Positions 9,236-19,156 of a stretch of DNA of 40,943 bases are shown piece after piece (positions within the stretch are counted from its first letter, which is position 1; every line of letters starts with the position of its first letter). The notes below the pieces were generated by a model, which ran no database searches, was not told the origin of the DNA, and saw only the letters and a list, made by a program, of their open reading frames with translations. The stretch is from positions 1-40,943 of the forward strand of contig JANQMN010000009.1 of the NCBI GenBank assembly GCA_028280065.1. The letters are read 5' to 3'. This DNA is from Hahella sp. (lineage in GTDB: Bacteria; Pseudomonadota; Gammaproteobacteria; Pseudomonadales; Oleiphilaceae). Made by a program: the position numbers and the translations under genes.

Positions 9236-10924
9236 TTAGGGCGTTTGTTGAGATTCGGAATTCTCAACAGGAAGGTCATTAATTGTTGGCTGAGTGATAG
9301 GAGTTGCCGGCTCAACATCAATGATTTCGTATTTCGATTCATCAAACGGCTCGGTAATTTCCCGACCGCTTTCATCTACGTAAATAACCGTTTCCCGGAT
9401 AATGGTATTTGCGGCAGGCGACCCTGGGGCAGGCCTTCCTGGGGCAGGCGATCCTGCAGCAGGCGACCCCGGTCCAGGACCTGTGGCCGACTCGTCCGCG
9501 GAGAGCACATCGGAAGGAGCCGTCACCGATACCGCCCCAGTTTCAGCGGGAAGTCTGACTACCGGCAGATCACCAAAATTTTTTCCAGTCGCGGCCTGGC
9601 CGGACTGCACCTCTTCAACCGGTGCTCCCCGCAATCGCAGCAAGTTGCGCTCGGAGAACACCAGAAAGTCTTCGACCTCTCTTATGTTCACATGGAATTT
9701 GACCGTTCCTGAACCGACCTTGACACCTATATCCAGATAGCTGCCCGCGGCGGCCTGTAAAACACCTTCGGTCACCTTCCCGGAACTTTGAATGATGCGC
9801 ACCCGTTGATCCAGAAACTGTTCCGCATAGGCAACCGCCACCGGTTGAAAACGCGCGGTCGGCGTGGCGACTTTTGGCTCCGGTTTGGGCTCTTCGACGA
9901 CCGGCGGAGGATAAAGATAATCGGTCAACTTTTGGCTATTTAGGGCAAATACCGCATTCGGCAGATTGATCCGGTTAACCTTGATGGAGTAATTCAATGC
10001 CTGGTTCAACTCCGCTTCAGAGAAGCTGGCCAGGCGGTTCAAAGCAATTCCGGTCATGGGTTCCGCTTGAAACTCGATGATGCCATCTCCCTGCAGAAAA
10101 GTGCCGTAGCCACGCAAGAACTCATCGCTCAAGGAGATCCCCAGCCTTTCCAGCTTCCGTTGAGTTTTCTGGGTGCTGGCGACGATGAACTCGGCTTTGG
10201 TAAATCCTGCCGCCTTGCCACAAAGCAGCGTGGCGCGTTTGATAAACGACCTGTCATCGTAAGCCAAGTAAATCTTATGCAGCCTTACGCTGCCTGAACT
10301 CGATGCGAACGGCCATTGCAGTGAGTGGCTTAATCCCAATTCAACTTCGCCGGAGTATACGCCGAGCCCTTCCAACTCAGATTCAAAACTCACCGTCATC
10401 CTTTGTGTAGAATCGTCATAGCGGTAGGCCAGTTTCTGGTTGAGAGGAATATTGCCGTAGCCCATTTGCTCCAGTTCGGTTACGCCGATCGATTCGATTG
10501 GTCCGCAAGCCAGCCCGAACAGATCACGGTCAATATTTTCGAAGTCGATATAATTCATCCAGTTTTCGGACAATGGCAGGCTCATGTTCTGCCACCTTAT
10601 CTCCATGGCGCCCGGTGGATCCATAGCCGGATCGGCATCGATCAGAGAGAAAATATCGATAAAATCAAATGGCGAGTCCAATGAAATTTCGACCTCTTTT
10701 ACTTCCAGTGGATAACGCAATTGAAAAGGCGTTACCTGGAGATCATGAATCACCGCACCACCCCAAATCGAGGTGCTGATCCAGCCGTGGCTAAGCGCCA
10801 TATGTTGCTCAAAGGTGCGCTTTACTTCCAGGATCAGCCGATTTACCTGATACCAGGCAATGCCTTTAAACGCACCGTAGGTCAATACCATCAGAATGAC
10901 GCACCACACAACCAGCTTTTTCAT
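9236..10924 (-). CDS. membrane-anchored protein of unknown function with Pro/Gly/Ala pentapeptide repeats
   Basis: 562 residues from the ATG at 10924, which has a GAGGG ribosome binding site 10 nt upstream; the open frame extends eight codons further without support. Residues 1-20 are a hydrophobic anchor or signal segment after two lysines. Most of the first 330 residues look like a periplasmic beta-rich domain reminiscent of AsmA/DUF945-type proteins, but I cannot assign a family. A compact segment at about 372-420 looks like a small SH3/Sm-like barrel. It is followed by a low-complexity stretch containing SPAAG, SPAPG, RPAPG and SPAAN in tandem and an acidic C-terminal tail. It sits between argB and argE on the same strand, with no obvious link to arginine synthesis. 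Confidence 0.7.
   Translation of the reverse strand: MKKLVVWCVILMVLTYGAFKGIAWYQVNRLILEVKRTFEQHMALSHGWISTSIWGGAVIHDLQVTPFQLRYPLEVKEVEISLDSPFDFIDIFSLIDADPAMDPPGAMEIRWQNMSLPLSENWMNYIDFENIDRDLFGLACGPIESIGVTELEQMGYGNIPLNQKLAYRYDDSTQRMTVSFESELEGLGVYSGEVELGLSHSLQWPFASSSGSVRLHKIYLAYDDRSFIKRATLLCGKAAGFTKAEFIVASTQKTQRKLERLGISLSDEFLRGYGTFLQGDGIIEFQAEPMTGIALNRLASFSEAELNQALNYSIKVNRINLPNAVFALNSQKLTDYLYPPPVVEEPKPEPKVATPTARFQPVAVAYAEQFLDQRVRIIQSSGKVTEGVLQAAAGSYLDIGVKVGSGTVKFHVNIREVEDFLVFSERNLLRLRGAPVEEVQSGQAATGKNFGDLPVVRLPAETGAVSVTAPSDVLSADESATGPGPGSPAAGSPAPGRPAPGSPAANTIIRETVIYVDESGREITEPFDESKYEIIDVEPATPITQPTINDLPVENSESQQTP
9415..9474 (-). repeat. four tandem 15-bp units inside the unknown gene
   Basis: Four imperfect 15-bp copies begin at 9415, 9430, 9445 and 9460, each opening with CAGGC on the plus strand. 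They encode successive five-residue units in frame, so copy-number changes would keep the gene open. Confidence 0.85.
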
Positions 10925-11026
10925 ACTAGTGCGACCCTCTTCCCGCACATGGCTGAAAGATTGCGAAGTTCACCGGTGAAATATTGGCCCGGCAGTCCGG
11001 CACGGCTCGAATGGACACAATAAAAA

Positions 11027-11947
<921 letters not shown>

Positions 11948-11985
11948 TTACTTGCTTCTTAACGAGGTTCTCCATGCGGCAACTT

Positions 11986-14655
11986 CTAAAATGGCAGCTG
12001 CATGGCATTATCCAATGCCTGCAATTGATTTTTGAATATAGTTTTTATCCGTTCCAATGCCTCTTCAGTCTCAGCTTCAAACCTCAGCACCAGATTTGGT
12101 GTGGTGTTGGACGCACGGCATAGCCCCCAGCCATCTGCGTAGTCTGCCCGAATACCATCGATGGTGGATAGCGTCGCATCGCCCCAGTTGCCGTGTTTTG
12201 CCAACTGTTCGACAATTTGAAATTTACTCTCTTCCGTAACCGCTACCTGTAGCTCCGGTGTGCTGAGATCCACCGGGAAGTCGTCGAATACCGATTGCGA
12301 GTCGCGATCCTCGATACCGAGGACTTCCAATAGCCGGGCCGCGCTGTAAAGCGCATCATCAAAGCCGAACCAGCGTTCTTTAAAGAAAATATGGCCGCTC
12401 ATCTCACCAGCCAACAATGCTCCGGTTTCCCGCATCTTGGCCTTAATTAACGAATGGCCCGTTCGCCACATCACCGGCCGGCCGCCATAGCTGGAGATAA
12501 GCGCATTTAACCGCCGGCTGCATTTGACATCAAAAATAACATCCGCACCCGGATTGCGGGAGACCACATCTTTGGCAAAGAGCATCAATAACTGATCGGG
12601 CCAGATAATCTGCCCGGTATTGGCCACGACCCCGATACGGTCGCCGTCACCATCCAGGGCAATCCCCACATCGGCATCTTCGGCCTTCACTTTTTCAATC
12701 AAATCCTGCAAATTTTCCGGTTTACTCGGATCCGGATGATGGTTGGGAAAACTACCATCCACCTCGCAGTGCAGAGCTGTCACTTCACAACCCAGTTCCG
12801 TTAACAGTTGCGGCGCAATTTCACCGGCCACGCCGTTACCTGCATCAACAACCACCTTTAACGGCGCTGCGACCGCAATGTCGCTAATAATGCGGTCGAC
12901 ATAATCGGCACGGACATCGGCAGCGCTCAGTTCGCCTTTGGCGGATGCGAAATTTTCCGATTGAATACGGGCCAAAAGCTTTTCCATATCTTCCTGCACC
13001 AGGGACTGACCCTTAATCACCATTTTCAATCCATTGTAATTTGCCGGATTATGACTCCCCGTGACAATTGCGCCCGCATCCAGTTGTAAATGCTCGACCG
13101 CGAAATATAGTACCGGCGTGGGAACACGTCCGGTATCCACCACACTAACGCCGGTAGACAGCAGACCCTGGGTCAATGCCTGGGTCAACTCGGGGCTTGA
13201 ATTCCGCCCGTCCATACCAACCGCGATGGTAGCGCCACCCCGATGAATGACTTCCGAACCCAAGGCACGGCCAATGGCGCGCATGATTGCAGAGCTCATG
13301 GTTTCACCGACGATGCCCCGAATATCATAGGCTCGAAAAATTTCTTCGGGCATCTCCACCGCCCCGCCTTCATCGAGGTCCATGTCGCCCACCACGCCTT
13401 GATCGAGGCCGAGATCTTCGTCGTTCAGGCCGAGCAGATCATCGTCATCGCCCAGCATGTCAATATCCAGGCTGTCGCCCTGAAACAAGGGTTCCGCTTC
13501 TTCCAACTCGCCATCGGCTTCCGGAAAAATTTCCGCGTCTTCAGAAAAGTCAGGGGCCGGTGCAGGTTCAACCTTAGGTTTGACAGGCGGTTTGGCAGGC
13601 GCTTTCGGGGAAGCACCTGTTGTGGGCTTGGCAGATTTGGATTTTTTACTACTCAGAGACTTGGCCGATTGGGCGATTACCACAACCATCGTGTGCAGCA
13701 AGGACAATTGAATCTTAGGTTGAGGAGCTTTGTCGCCCTGGAGAATATTTTTCGTGTAGTTCGCCACCATTCCGGCGTCTTTGCGAATTTTCTGCAACAA
13801 TACTATGACCACTGCAGCCACAGCGCCGGCGCAGATTACCGCACCGACAACCGCCAAGACCAGCATCAACATCAGAGAAGATTCGGTCTGCAGATCCTGT
13901 CCCCGGGAATATGCAACCGTCCATTGCGGCAAGGCGGTTTGCAGTTGCACAACATCGTCAGATAGAGAGCCATGCTGTAATACCGTTAACGCATCGCCCT
14001 CAACCTGTTGCAACAGCTGCACCCCGCCGGTTGGCATCTTCTTCCAGTCCGGCTTCAACACTTCAGCGCCGTACATTATGAGGACAGTACCCAAGATATT
14101 CCCGCTTCTATCTAGCTTCGGGACAACCACCTGTACGTACCATGTTTGCTGTACCGCAAAGGCTTCGAGACGTACTTCTTGGCTTTGCTCCACTTTACGA
14201 ATCAAATCTAACGAGGCGAAACTGATAGGCAAGGGCGCTTGATTGTCTCGCGTGGCCCTTCCTTTCTGCGAAACCAATACCCGCAATGCCCCTGGGATGC
14301 TCCTGACAGCGACGGCCGCCTGATGTTCACGGACTTCCAGTGCTCCCTGGAAGACTTCCGGCGCAAGCCCTTGGGAAAAGTAAACGGCTTGATTTTGTAT
14401 ATTGAGGAGTTTTTCGCTAAAAACCAGATTGATAGCATCCAATTGCGCCTGGTTGACTTCATCGCTTAAGGCGGAATGATAGGGCTGATTAATTAAAAAG
14501 TGTTGTAAAAATAAAATTCCGGCGGTGACGAGCGCTGCGGCGAGTCCGGCCAAACCGACAAACAGAGATGGTGATCGCAAAGGTACAGACGATTTGGCTT
14601 TGGTCTTCTTACTGCCGGGATCCTGCTGTGAATCTTTGTCTTTACCAAATTTCAT
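11986..14655 (-). CDS. algC: phosphomannomutase/phosphoglucomutase, long membrane-anchored form
   Basis: 889 residues. The C-terminal part (436-889) is a complete alpha-D-phosphohexomutase: FRAYDIRG at the start, phosphoserine loop TGSHNP with Ser534, metal loop DGDGDR at 668-673, sugar-binding GEMSGH, and a C-terminal phosphate-binding domain. It interconverts mannose-6-P/mannose-1-P and the glucose equivalents for LPS and exopolysaccharide precursors. The N-terminal part has two membrane segments (31-53 and 261-288) bracketing a periplasmic sensor-like region of about 205 residues, then a Lys/Pro-rich and a very acidic linker (about 370-432, DDDDLLGLNDEDLGL). Such N-terminal extensions occur in AlgC of pseudomonads and relatives. 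The ATG at 14655 begins a basic N-terminus. Confidence 0.93.
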   Translation of the reverse strand: MKFGKDKDSQQDPGSKKTKAKSSVPLRSPSLFVGLAGLAAALVTAGILFLQHFLINQPYHSALSDEVNQAQLDAINLVFSEKLLNIQNQAVYFSQGLAPEVFQGALEVREHQAAVAVRSIPGALRVLVSQKGRATRDNQAPLPISFASLDLIRKVEQSQEVRLEAFAVQQTWYVQVVVPKLDRSGNILGTVLIMYGAEVLKPDWKKMPTGGVQLLQQVEGDALTVLQHGSLSDDVVQLQTALPQWTVAYSRGQDLQTESSLMLMLVLAVVGAVICAGAVAAVVIVLLQKIRKDAGMVANYTKNILQGDKAPQPKIQLSLLHTMVVVIAQSAKSLSSKKSKSAKPTTGASPKAPAKPPVKPKVEPAPAPDFSEDAEIFPEADGELEEAEPLFQGDSLDIDMLGDDDDLLGLNDEDLGLDQGVVGDMDLDEGGAVEMPEEIFRAYDIRGIVGETMSSAIMRAIGRALGSEVIHRGGATIAVGMDGRNSSPELTQALTQGLLSTGVSVVDTGRVPTPVLYFAVEHLQLDAGAIVTGSHNPANYNGLKMVIKGQSLVQEDMEKLLARIQSENFASAKGELSAADVRADYVDRIISDIAVAAPLKVVVDAGNGVAGEIAPQLLTELGCEVTALHCEVDGSFPNHHPDPSKPENLQDLIEKVKAEDADVGIALDGDGDRIGVVANTGQIIWPDQLLMLFAKDVVSRNPGADVIFDVKCSRRLNALISSYGGRPVMWRTGHSLIKAKMRETGALLAGEMSGHIFFKERWFGFDDALYSAARLLEVLGIEDRDSQSVFDDFPVDLSTPELQVAVTEESKFQIVEQLAKHGNWGDATLSTIDGIRADYADGWGLCRASNTTPNLVLRFEAETEEALERIKTIFKNQLQALDNAMQLPF

Positions 14656-14920
14656 GTTGCCAATTTACTCTTTGAGGCGTTTGGTGAAATGGAATTGGCT
14701 GAGCTGCCTGGCGATTATCCATGGGCAGCGATTTTCCTTTGTTTCACAGTTTGACGAGTTGCAATGACCGGATTAGTCTAGCCTGGCAAAAGCGCACGTC
14801 TGAACGGAAGGCATTGATCCGGAATGCTTACTCCTTACTTAGTGTAGTCAGTTCTGGCGTAGAAACTAGTAGGAACCTCAACTACTCGCCGGATCTATCA
14901 TCCTAAGGACCGTCATTGGA

Positions 14921-15376
14921 TCATTGAGCGCCGGTCGAGCCGAAACCACCTGCACCGCGCTCGGAGACAGTAAAGTCCGATACCAACTCAAAATTCACCT
15001 GGACTACCGGGACGATAACCATTTGGGCAATTCGCTCTCCAACCTGAATCGTAAAGGGCTCTATGCCGCGATTCCAACAGGAAACCATCACTTCGCCCTG
15101 ATAGTCGGAATCGATGAGTCCCACCAGATTGCCCAGTACGATGCCATGCTTATGGCCTAAACCGGATCGCGGAAGCAGCATGGCCGCCATATCCGCGGAT
15201 TCCAAATGAATCGCAAGGCCAGTCGGAATCAACTGGGTATCGCCGGGATGCAAGGTGAGCGGTTCCTGGGTGCAGGCCCGCAGGTCGAGCCCTGCAGAAC
15301 CTGTGGTAGCATACTTGGGCAGCGGTATGGAACTACCCAGGCGTTCATCAAGAATTTTTACTTGCAAGTTTTGCAT
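14921..15376 (-). CDS. dut: dUTP diphosphatase
   Basis: Hydrolyses dUTP to dUMP and pyrophosphate, keeping uracil out of DNA and feeding dTMP synthesis. 151 residues from the ATG at 15376, the normal size of the trimeric enzyme; an upstream TTG at 15439 would add 21 unsupported residues. The family motifs are present: I (AGLDLRA), II ([10 protein letters not shown]), III ([11 protein letters not shown], active site), IV ([11 protein letters not shown]) and V ([10 protein letters not shown]). AAGGGG lies 12 nt before the ATG. It is 65 bp behind coaBC on the same strand. Confidence 0.95.
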   Translation of the reverse strand: MQNLQVKILDERLGSSIPLPKYATTGSAGLDLRACTQEPLTLHPGDTQLIPTGLAIHLESADMAAMLLPRSGLGHKHGIVLGNLVGLIDSDYQGEVMVSCWNRGIEPFTIQVGERIAQMVIVPVVQVNFELVSDFTVSERGAGGFGSTGAQ

Positions 15377-15441
15377 GTCGAGTAGTTTTCCCCTTTGATT
15401 TTTTAGTTCTGACTTTTCAGTGAAACAGTCTTGCCACACCG

Positions 15442-16686
15442 CTACTTTTCTATGCCCTTAAGTGCACCATAACGGGAGGCGATTTGCTCGATCAGAACCT
15501 TGGCGAGCTGCGGTTTGGGCATTTTTTCCAATGCCTCTACTCCACCCGGGGTGATGACCATCACAGCATTGTCATCGCTATTAAATCCGATGTCCGAACG
15601 GGAAACATCGTTGGCGACTATCATCTGCAGTTTTTTCCGTTGCAGTTTCTCCGTTGCATATTCGACAACACACTCGGTTTCCGCCGCGAAGCCGACGCAA
15701 AACGGGGCCGAGTCTGCCGCCGCCACCGTTCCCAGGACATCAGGGTTGCGGATTAAATTCAATTGCATTTTTGCAGCGGACTTCTTAATTTTTTGGCTGG
15801 CAACCGTGTCCAGCCGATAGTCCGCCACAGCAGCCGAACCGATAAAGATATCCGTCCCGTCCTGGATTGCCGACAAACTCGCGTCCAGCATTTGCGTGGC
15901 ACTTTCCACCGCCACCAAGGCAACGCCTGCAGGTGTTTCCAATGTCACGGGTCCGGAAATCAGTGTGACTTGGGCGCCGGCTTTTGCAGCAGCCTCAGCC
16001 AAGGCATAACCCATTTTTCCGGAACTATCATTACTGATATAGCGCACCGGATCGATACGCTCCCGGGTCGGACCTGCGGTAATCGTCACTTTGAGGCCGG
16101 AAAGTAATCCAGGCACGGCAAAAAAATCCCTGGCACGATGCCAAATGTCCAGGGCTTCCAGCATACGCCCCGGTCCGTAATCGCCACAGGCTTGATCGCC
16201 TTCGGCGGGTCCCCAGACTTGAACTCCAGGGCGCAACTCACACAGTCTTTGAAGATTGTATTGCGTGATGGAATTCGACCACATGGCCTGGTTCATTGCG
16301 GGAGCTATGGCCAATGGCGCTTGGCTTGCCAATACCACCGTTGTCAGAAGGTCATTGGCAAGCCCCATGCTGATTCTGGCAATAGCATCGGCGCTGGCAG
16401 GCGCAACGATAATCATGTCCGCCCAACGGGCCAATTCGATGTGCCCCATACCCTGCTCGGCGGACGGGTCCAACAGGCTATCCCGCACCGGCCTGCCGGT
16501 CAGCGCTTGAAAGGTTAGCGGCTGGACAAAAGCCTTCGCTGCAGCCGTCATTACCACCTGCACATCCGCTCCGTCTTTACTGAGCAACCGCACCAGTTCT
16601 CCCACCTTATAGGCGGCAATTCCGCCGGTAACGGCAACCAGAATGGACTTACCCTGCAGCCCAACCACACGATTTCGTGAATTCAA
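15442..16686 (-). CDS. coaBC: bifunctional phosphopantothenoylcysteine decarboxylase / phosphopantothenate-cysteine ligase
   Basis: Performs two steps of coenzyme A synthesis. The CoaC flavoprotein half has VTGGIAAYK at the N-terminus, active-site His in [12 protein letters not shown]/substrate motif PAMNQAMW, and a Cys in [13 protein letters not shown]. The CoaB half follows with [17 protein letters not shown] and the Lys-rich loop [13 protein letters not shown] place the start at a TTG at 16686 because a perfect AAGGAG lies 6 nt upstream, giving 414 residues; there is no ATG in the N-terminal region, and the longer frame from a TTG at 16734 has no ribosome binding site. Divergent from radC across 176 bp. 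Confidence 0.93.
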   Translation of the reverse strand: MNSRNRVVGLQGKSILVAVTGGIAAYKVGELVRLLSKDGADVQVVMTAAAKAFVQPLTFQALTGRPVRDSLLDPSAEQGMGHIELARWADMIIVAPASADAIARISMGLANDLLTTVVLASQAPLAIAPAMNQAMWSNSITQYNLQRLCELRPGVQVWGPAEGDQACGDYGPGRMLEALDIWHRARDFFAVPGLLSGLKVTITAGPTRERIDPVRYISNDSSGKMGYALAEAAAKAGAQVTLISGPVTLETPAGVALVAVESATQMLDASLSAIQDGTDIFIGSAAVADYRLDTVASQKIKKSAAKMQLNLIRNPDVLGTVAAADSAPFCVGFAAETECVVEYATEKLQRKKLQMIVANDVSRSDIGFNSDDNAVMVITPGGVEALEKMPKPQLAKVLIEQIASRYGALKGIEK

Positions 16687-16862
16687 AAGCAACTCCTTGT
16701 TGTGGATTAACGGGGACCGGTTAAGCACCGGCAACTGGATGCGGCCAGAATAGAAATTTCCGGGTATAAAAAACCTCAGAATTCAGATAAGATACCATCT
16801 GCAAATGGAGAATGCACTGGCATGCGGTGCAAGCAATTGATTTAATCGGAAATGGAGATTCC

Positions 16863-17537
16863 ATGCCCATTACAGACTGGCCCGAAGGCGACCGTCCGAG
16901 AGAAAAACTTCTTGCTGTCGGCGCAAAGCAACTGACCGACACTGAACTACTCGCCATATTTTTGCGCACCGGCATTCCGGGCAAAACAGCGGTGGATCTT
17001 GCTCGCGAAGTACTTACCCAATTTGGTAGTTTGCGGGCCATGTTGAGAGCCAGCCAGGCGGAATTTTCAAGTTTACCCGGTCTCGGTCCGGCAAAATATG
17101 CGCAACTTCAGGCGGTGGTCGAACTTTCCCGGCGCTTCTTCCGCGAAGAGTTACCGCGAACCGATGCGCTGAACAATCCAAGCCAGGTACGCAACTATTT
17201 GCGTAGTAAATTACGTGATTACCAATACGAAGTATTCGGCATCATCTATTTGGATAACCAAAACCGCATCATCACCTTTGAGGAGTTATTCCGCGGTTCG
17301 ATCAGCAGCGCCAGCGTCTATCCCAGGGAAGTCGTCCGCCAAGTGCTCAGGCATAATGCGGCAGCCACTATCCTGGTGCATAACCACCCATCGGGGATTT
17401 CTGAACCTAGTCAGGCGGACCGGGATATTACCCAAACGTTGGCCGACGCATTGCGGCTCGTTGAAGTGCGGGTACTGGACCACCTGATTGTCGGCGACGT
17501 CAGCGTTGTTTCCATGGCCGAACGCGGACTCCTCTGA
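16863..17537 (+). CDS. radC: RadC-family JAB/MPN-domain protein
   Basis: 224 residues from the ATG at 16863, which has GGAG 6 nt upstream; the frame extends 17 codons further without support. The N-terminal helix-hairpin-helix part (ERPREKLL-like opening, [24 protein letters not shown]) precedes the JAMM metalloprotease-like core with HNHPSG, preceded by [16 protein letters not shown] and followed by DHLIVGD. The family was once linked to DNA repair, but that role is not established and its activity remains unclear. It stands immediately before rpmB-rpmG, as in many gammaproteobacteria. Confidence 0.92.
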   Translation: MPITDWPEGDRPREKLLAVGAKQLTDTELLAIFLRTGIPGKTAVDLAREVLTQFGSLRAMLRASQAEFSSLPGLGPAKYAQLQAVVELSRRFFREELPRTDALNNPSQVRNYLRSKLRDYQYEVFGIIYLDNQNRIITFEELFRGSISSASVYPREVVRQVLRHNAAATILVHNHPSGISEPSQADRDITQTLADALRLVEVRVLDHLIVGDVSVVSMAERGLL

Positions 17538-17582
17538 CTTTCAAAGGCGATGTGCAATGTTTACCTTTTGAGCAAAAATCTT

Positions 17583-17611
17583 TTGCTTCCAATAGCCAAT
17601 TCTGCTATAAA
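17583..17611 (+). promoter_or_regulatory. sigma70-type promoter of rpmBG
   Basis: TTGCTT at 17583-17588 and TATAAA at 17606-17611 are separated by exactly 17 bp. The next bases (GTCGGGCTC) are GC-rich, as in growth-rate or stringently controlled promoters of ribosomal genes. It lies just after radC and about 158 bp before rpmB, leaving a long leader. Confidence 0.6.
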
Positions 17612-17690
17612 GTCGGGCTCATTTTTACGGGTCTGGATTTGTGGTTGACACCACGGCCAGAAAACGGGATTACAGGAACTGCATTAATAG

Positions 17691-17753
17691 ACGAAAGCCC
17701 TGGAAAGTTGATTCCGAAGCAGCATTCGGAAGCTAACGACTTTCAGCTTTCGT
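17691..17753 (+). promoter_or_regulatory. long folded leader directly before the rpmB ribosome binding site
   Basis: Three nested inverted repeats make one extended hairpin. The outer stem is ACGAAAGC (17691-17698) with GCTTTCGT (17746-17753), 8 of 8. The middle stem is GAAAGTTG (17703-17710) with CGACTTTC (17737-17744), 8 pairs including one G-U. The inner stem is TTCCGAA (17712-17718) with TTCGGAA (17725-17731), with a 6-nt loop. Internal loops are 4/1 and 1/5 nt. The foot of the structure ends at 17753 and the ribosome binding site GCGGAGG starts at 17754. There is no U-tract, so it is not an intrinsic terminator. A role in translational control of rpmB is inference. Confidence 0.6.
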
Positions 17754-17768
17754 GCGGAGGCGATTTAA

Positions 17769-18005
17769 ATGTCTAGAGTGTGTCAGGTTACGGGAAAAGC
17801 ACCGATAACCGGTAATAATGTTTCACATGCAAACAACAGAACCAAGCGTCGTTTTCTTCCCAACCTACAAACTCATCGTTTCTGGGTTGAAAGTGAAAAA
17901 CGTTTTGTAAAACTGCGCATCTCCACCAAGGGAATGCGAATCATCGACAAAAAGGGCATAGAACAGGTTTTGACTGATATTCGTGCCCGCGGCGTCAAAG
18001 TCTAA
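17769..18005 (+). CDS. rpmB: 50S ribosomal protein L28
   Basis: 78 residues, the normal length. It begins [12 protein letters not shown] and contains [11 protein letters not shown], the L28 hallmark. ATG at 17769 with GGAGG at 17756-17760, 8 nt spacing. It is a component of the large ribosomal subunit. Followed by rpmG after 24 bp, so the two form an operon whose likely promoter is at 17583-17611 and whose terminator is at 18205-18232. The leader in front of it is strongly structured. Confidence 0.98.
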   Translation: MSRVCQVTGKAPITGNNVSHANNRTKRRFLPNLQTHRFWVESEKRFVKLRISTKGMRIIDKKGIEQVLTDIRARGVKV

Positions 18006-18029
18006 CCGCGAAATAAAGAGGACAAGCAC

Positions 18030-18185
18030 ATGCGCGATAAAATCAGACTAGTATCCTCAGCGGGTACCGGACACTTTTATACCACGACTAAAAACAAGCG
18101 TACCATGCCGGAAAAAATGGTCATTAAAAAGTTTGACCCCGTCGTACGTAAACATGTCGAATATAAAGAAGCGAAAATCAAGTAG
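18030..18185 (+). CDS. rpmG: 50S ribosomal protein L33
   Basis: 51 residues: it opens [20 protein letters not shown] and ends EYKEAKIK, matching bacterial L33 in full. It contains no cysteines, so it is the zinc-free form. AAAGAGG lies 5-6 nt before the ATG. Second gene of the rpmB-rpmG operon, ended by a strong hairpin terminator. Confidence 0.97.
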   Translation: MRDKIRLVSSAGTGHFYTTTKNKRTMPEKMVIKKFDPVVRKHVEYKEAKIK

Positions 18186-18204
18186 CTTGCAAGCCGCTAA
18201 CCGC

Positions 18205-18232
18205 AAAAAACCCGGTTTTTACCGGGTTTTTT
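18205..18232. terminator. bidirectional intrinsic terminator
   Basis: AAAAAACCCGGT (18205-18216), loop TTTT, then ACCGGGTTTTTT (18221-18232): a perfect 12-bp inverted repeat with a T-run on both strands. It can stop rpmBG from the left and the minus-strand EEP-family gene (ending at 18258) from the right. Confidence 0.92.
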
Positions 18233-18257
18233 CGTTTCAGGGGCAGCCTATAAATCT

Positions 18258-19121
18258 TCAACCAACACGCGATGTCTGATAACGGTCCGGCATCGCTATA
18301 TCGACGGCGATCGGCAAATGGTCCGACATCGGAAAACAAACAACACCCGCGTTTTTAATTTGCAGATTCGGGCTGACCATAATGTGATCCAGCGTTCTTT
18401 CGGGCCGCCAGCTTGGAAAGGTCGGTAACGCTGTCGGCAAAGGCTGCAGGCTCAGATTCCCTAACGGCGAGTTACCTAACAATTGGTCCGCATGATTATT
18501 CAAGTCCCCCATCACGACAATATGCTCATAATCTTTGATCAGCTCATAAACGTGGGCTAACTGCTTAATCTGCGCCCGAAGTCCGAGTGAAAGGTGCATG
18601 ATCACCAACACCAGTGGATTATCCGGGAGACCAAACCGGGCCATTATGGCTCCCCTCCCCGGAATAAATCCAGGCAAGCTATGCTGGGAAACATCCAACG
18701 GCCGAATCCGGCTAAGCAACCCATTACTATGTTGTGCAAAGTGGCCTAAATTTCGGTTTAGCTGCTGGTACCAAAAAGGGTGTCCGCTTTTTTCCGCCAA
18801 ATATTCGACTTGGTTAATATAGTTACTGCGGACACTCCCCCCATCGCACTCCTGAAGCGCAACGATGTCGTACTGTCTGAGCAGGGAAGAAATTCTGTCC
18901 AGGTTTTTAACTCGGGACTGAGAAGGCAACACATGCTGCCAACTCTTAGTCAGGTAATGACGATAGGCTGCGGTTGCTATTCCGACTTGAATATTGAAGC
19001 TTATCAAACGGATATGGCGATGATGGGGAAAATCCGCAGCTCCGGCAGAATCACTCTGCAGTTTTTGAGTTGTTGGGGTAAAGATATTGGCGACCTTACG
19101 CCGGAATTGCTGATACACCAT
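18258..19121 (-). CDS. endonuclease/exonuclease/phosphatase (EEP) family hydrolase
   Basis: 287 residues. The EEP fold's metal and catalytic motifs appear in order: SFNIQ, QECD (metal Glu), HLSLG (catalytic His region), GDLNNH (Asp/Asn), RTLDHIMVS and SDHLPI (catalytic Asp-His pair). No signal peptide or transmembrane segment is evident, so probably cytoplasmic. The substrate (DNA, lipid or phosphate ester) cannot be deduced. ATG at 19121. It follows dsbA by 35 bp, and I recall the same cytochrome c4-dsbA-EEP order in Pseudomonas. Confidence 0.85.
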   Translation of the reverse strand: MVYQQFRRKVANIFTPTTQKLQSDSAGAADFPHHRHIRLISFNIQVGIATAAYRHYLTKSWQHVLPSQSRVKNLDRISSLLRQYDIVALQECDGGSVRSNYINQVEYLAEKSGHPFWYQQLNRNLGHFAQHSNGLLSRIRPLDVSQHSLPGFIPGRGAIMARFGLPDNPLVLVIMHLSLGLRAQIKQLAHVYELIKDYEHIVVMGDLNNHADQLLGNSPLGNLSLQPLPTALPTFPSWRPERTLDHIMVSPNLQIKNAGVVCFPMSDHLPIAVDIAMPDRYQTSRVG

Positions 19122-19156
19122 CTACCCTTTTATCCGAATCAATGGAAGCCAGGCAG

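Noticed and set aside
13243-13965. 240-codon plus-strand open frame opposite algC
   Set aside because: It is antisense to conserved algC coding sequence, is rich in Arg/His/Gln with no domain, and has no ribosome binding site; a shadow frame.
14800-14815. AlgR-like box upstream of algC (GTCTGAACGG, minus CCGTTCAGAC)
   Set aside because: Two mismatches from the CCGTTCGTC core I remember and only one copy; not strong enough.
17552-17776. 74-codon plus-strand open frame between radC and rpmB
   Set aside because: It spans the promoter and folded leader of rpmB, has no ribosome binding site and no recognisable protein features.
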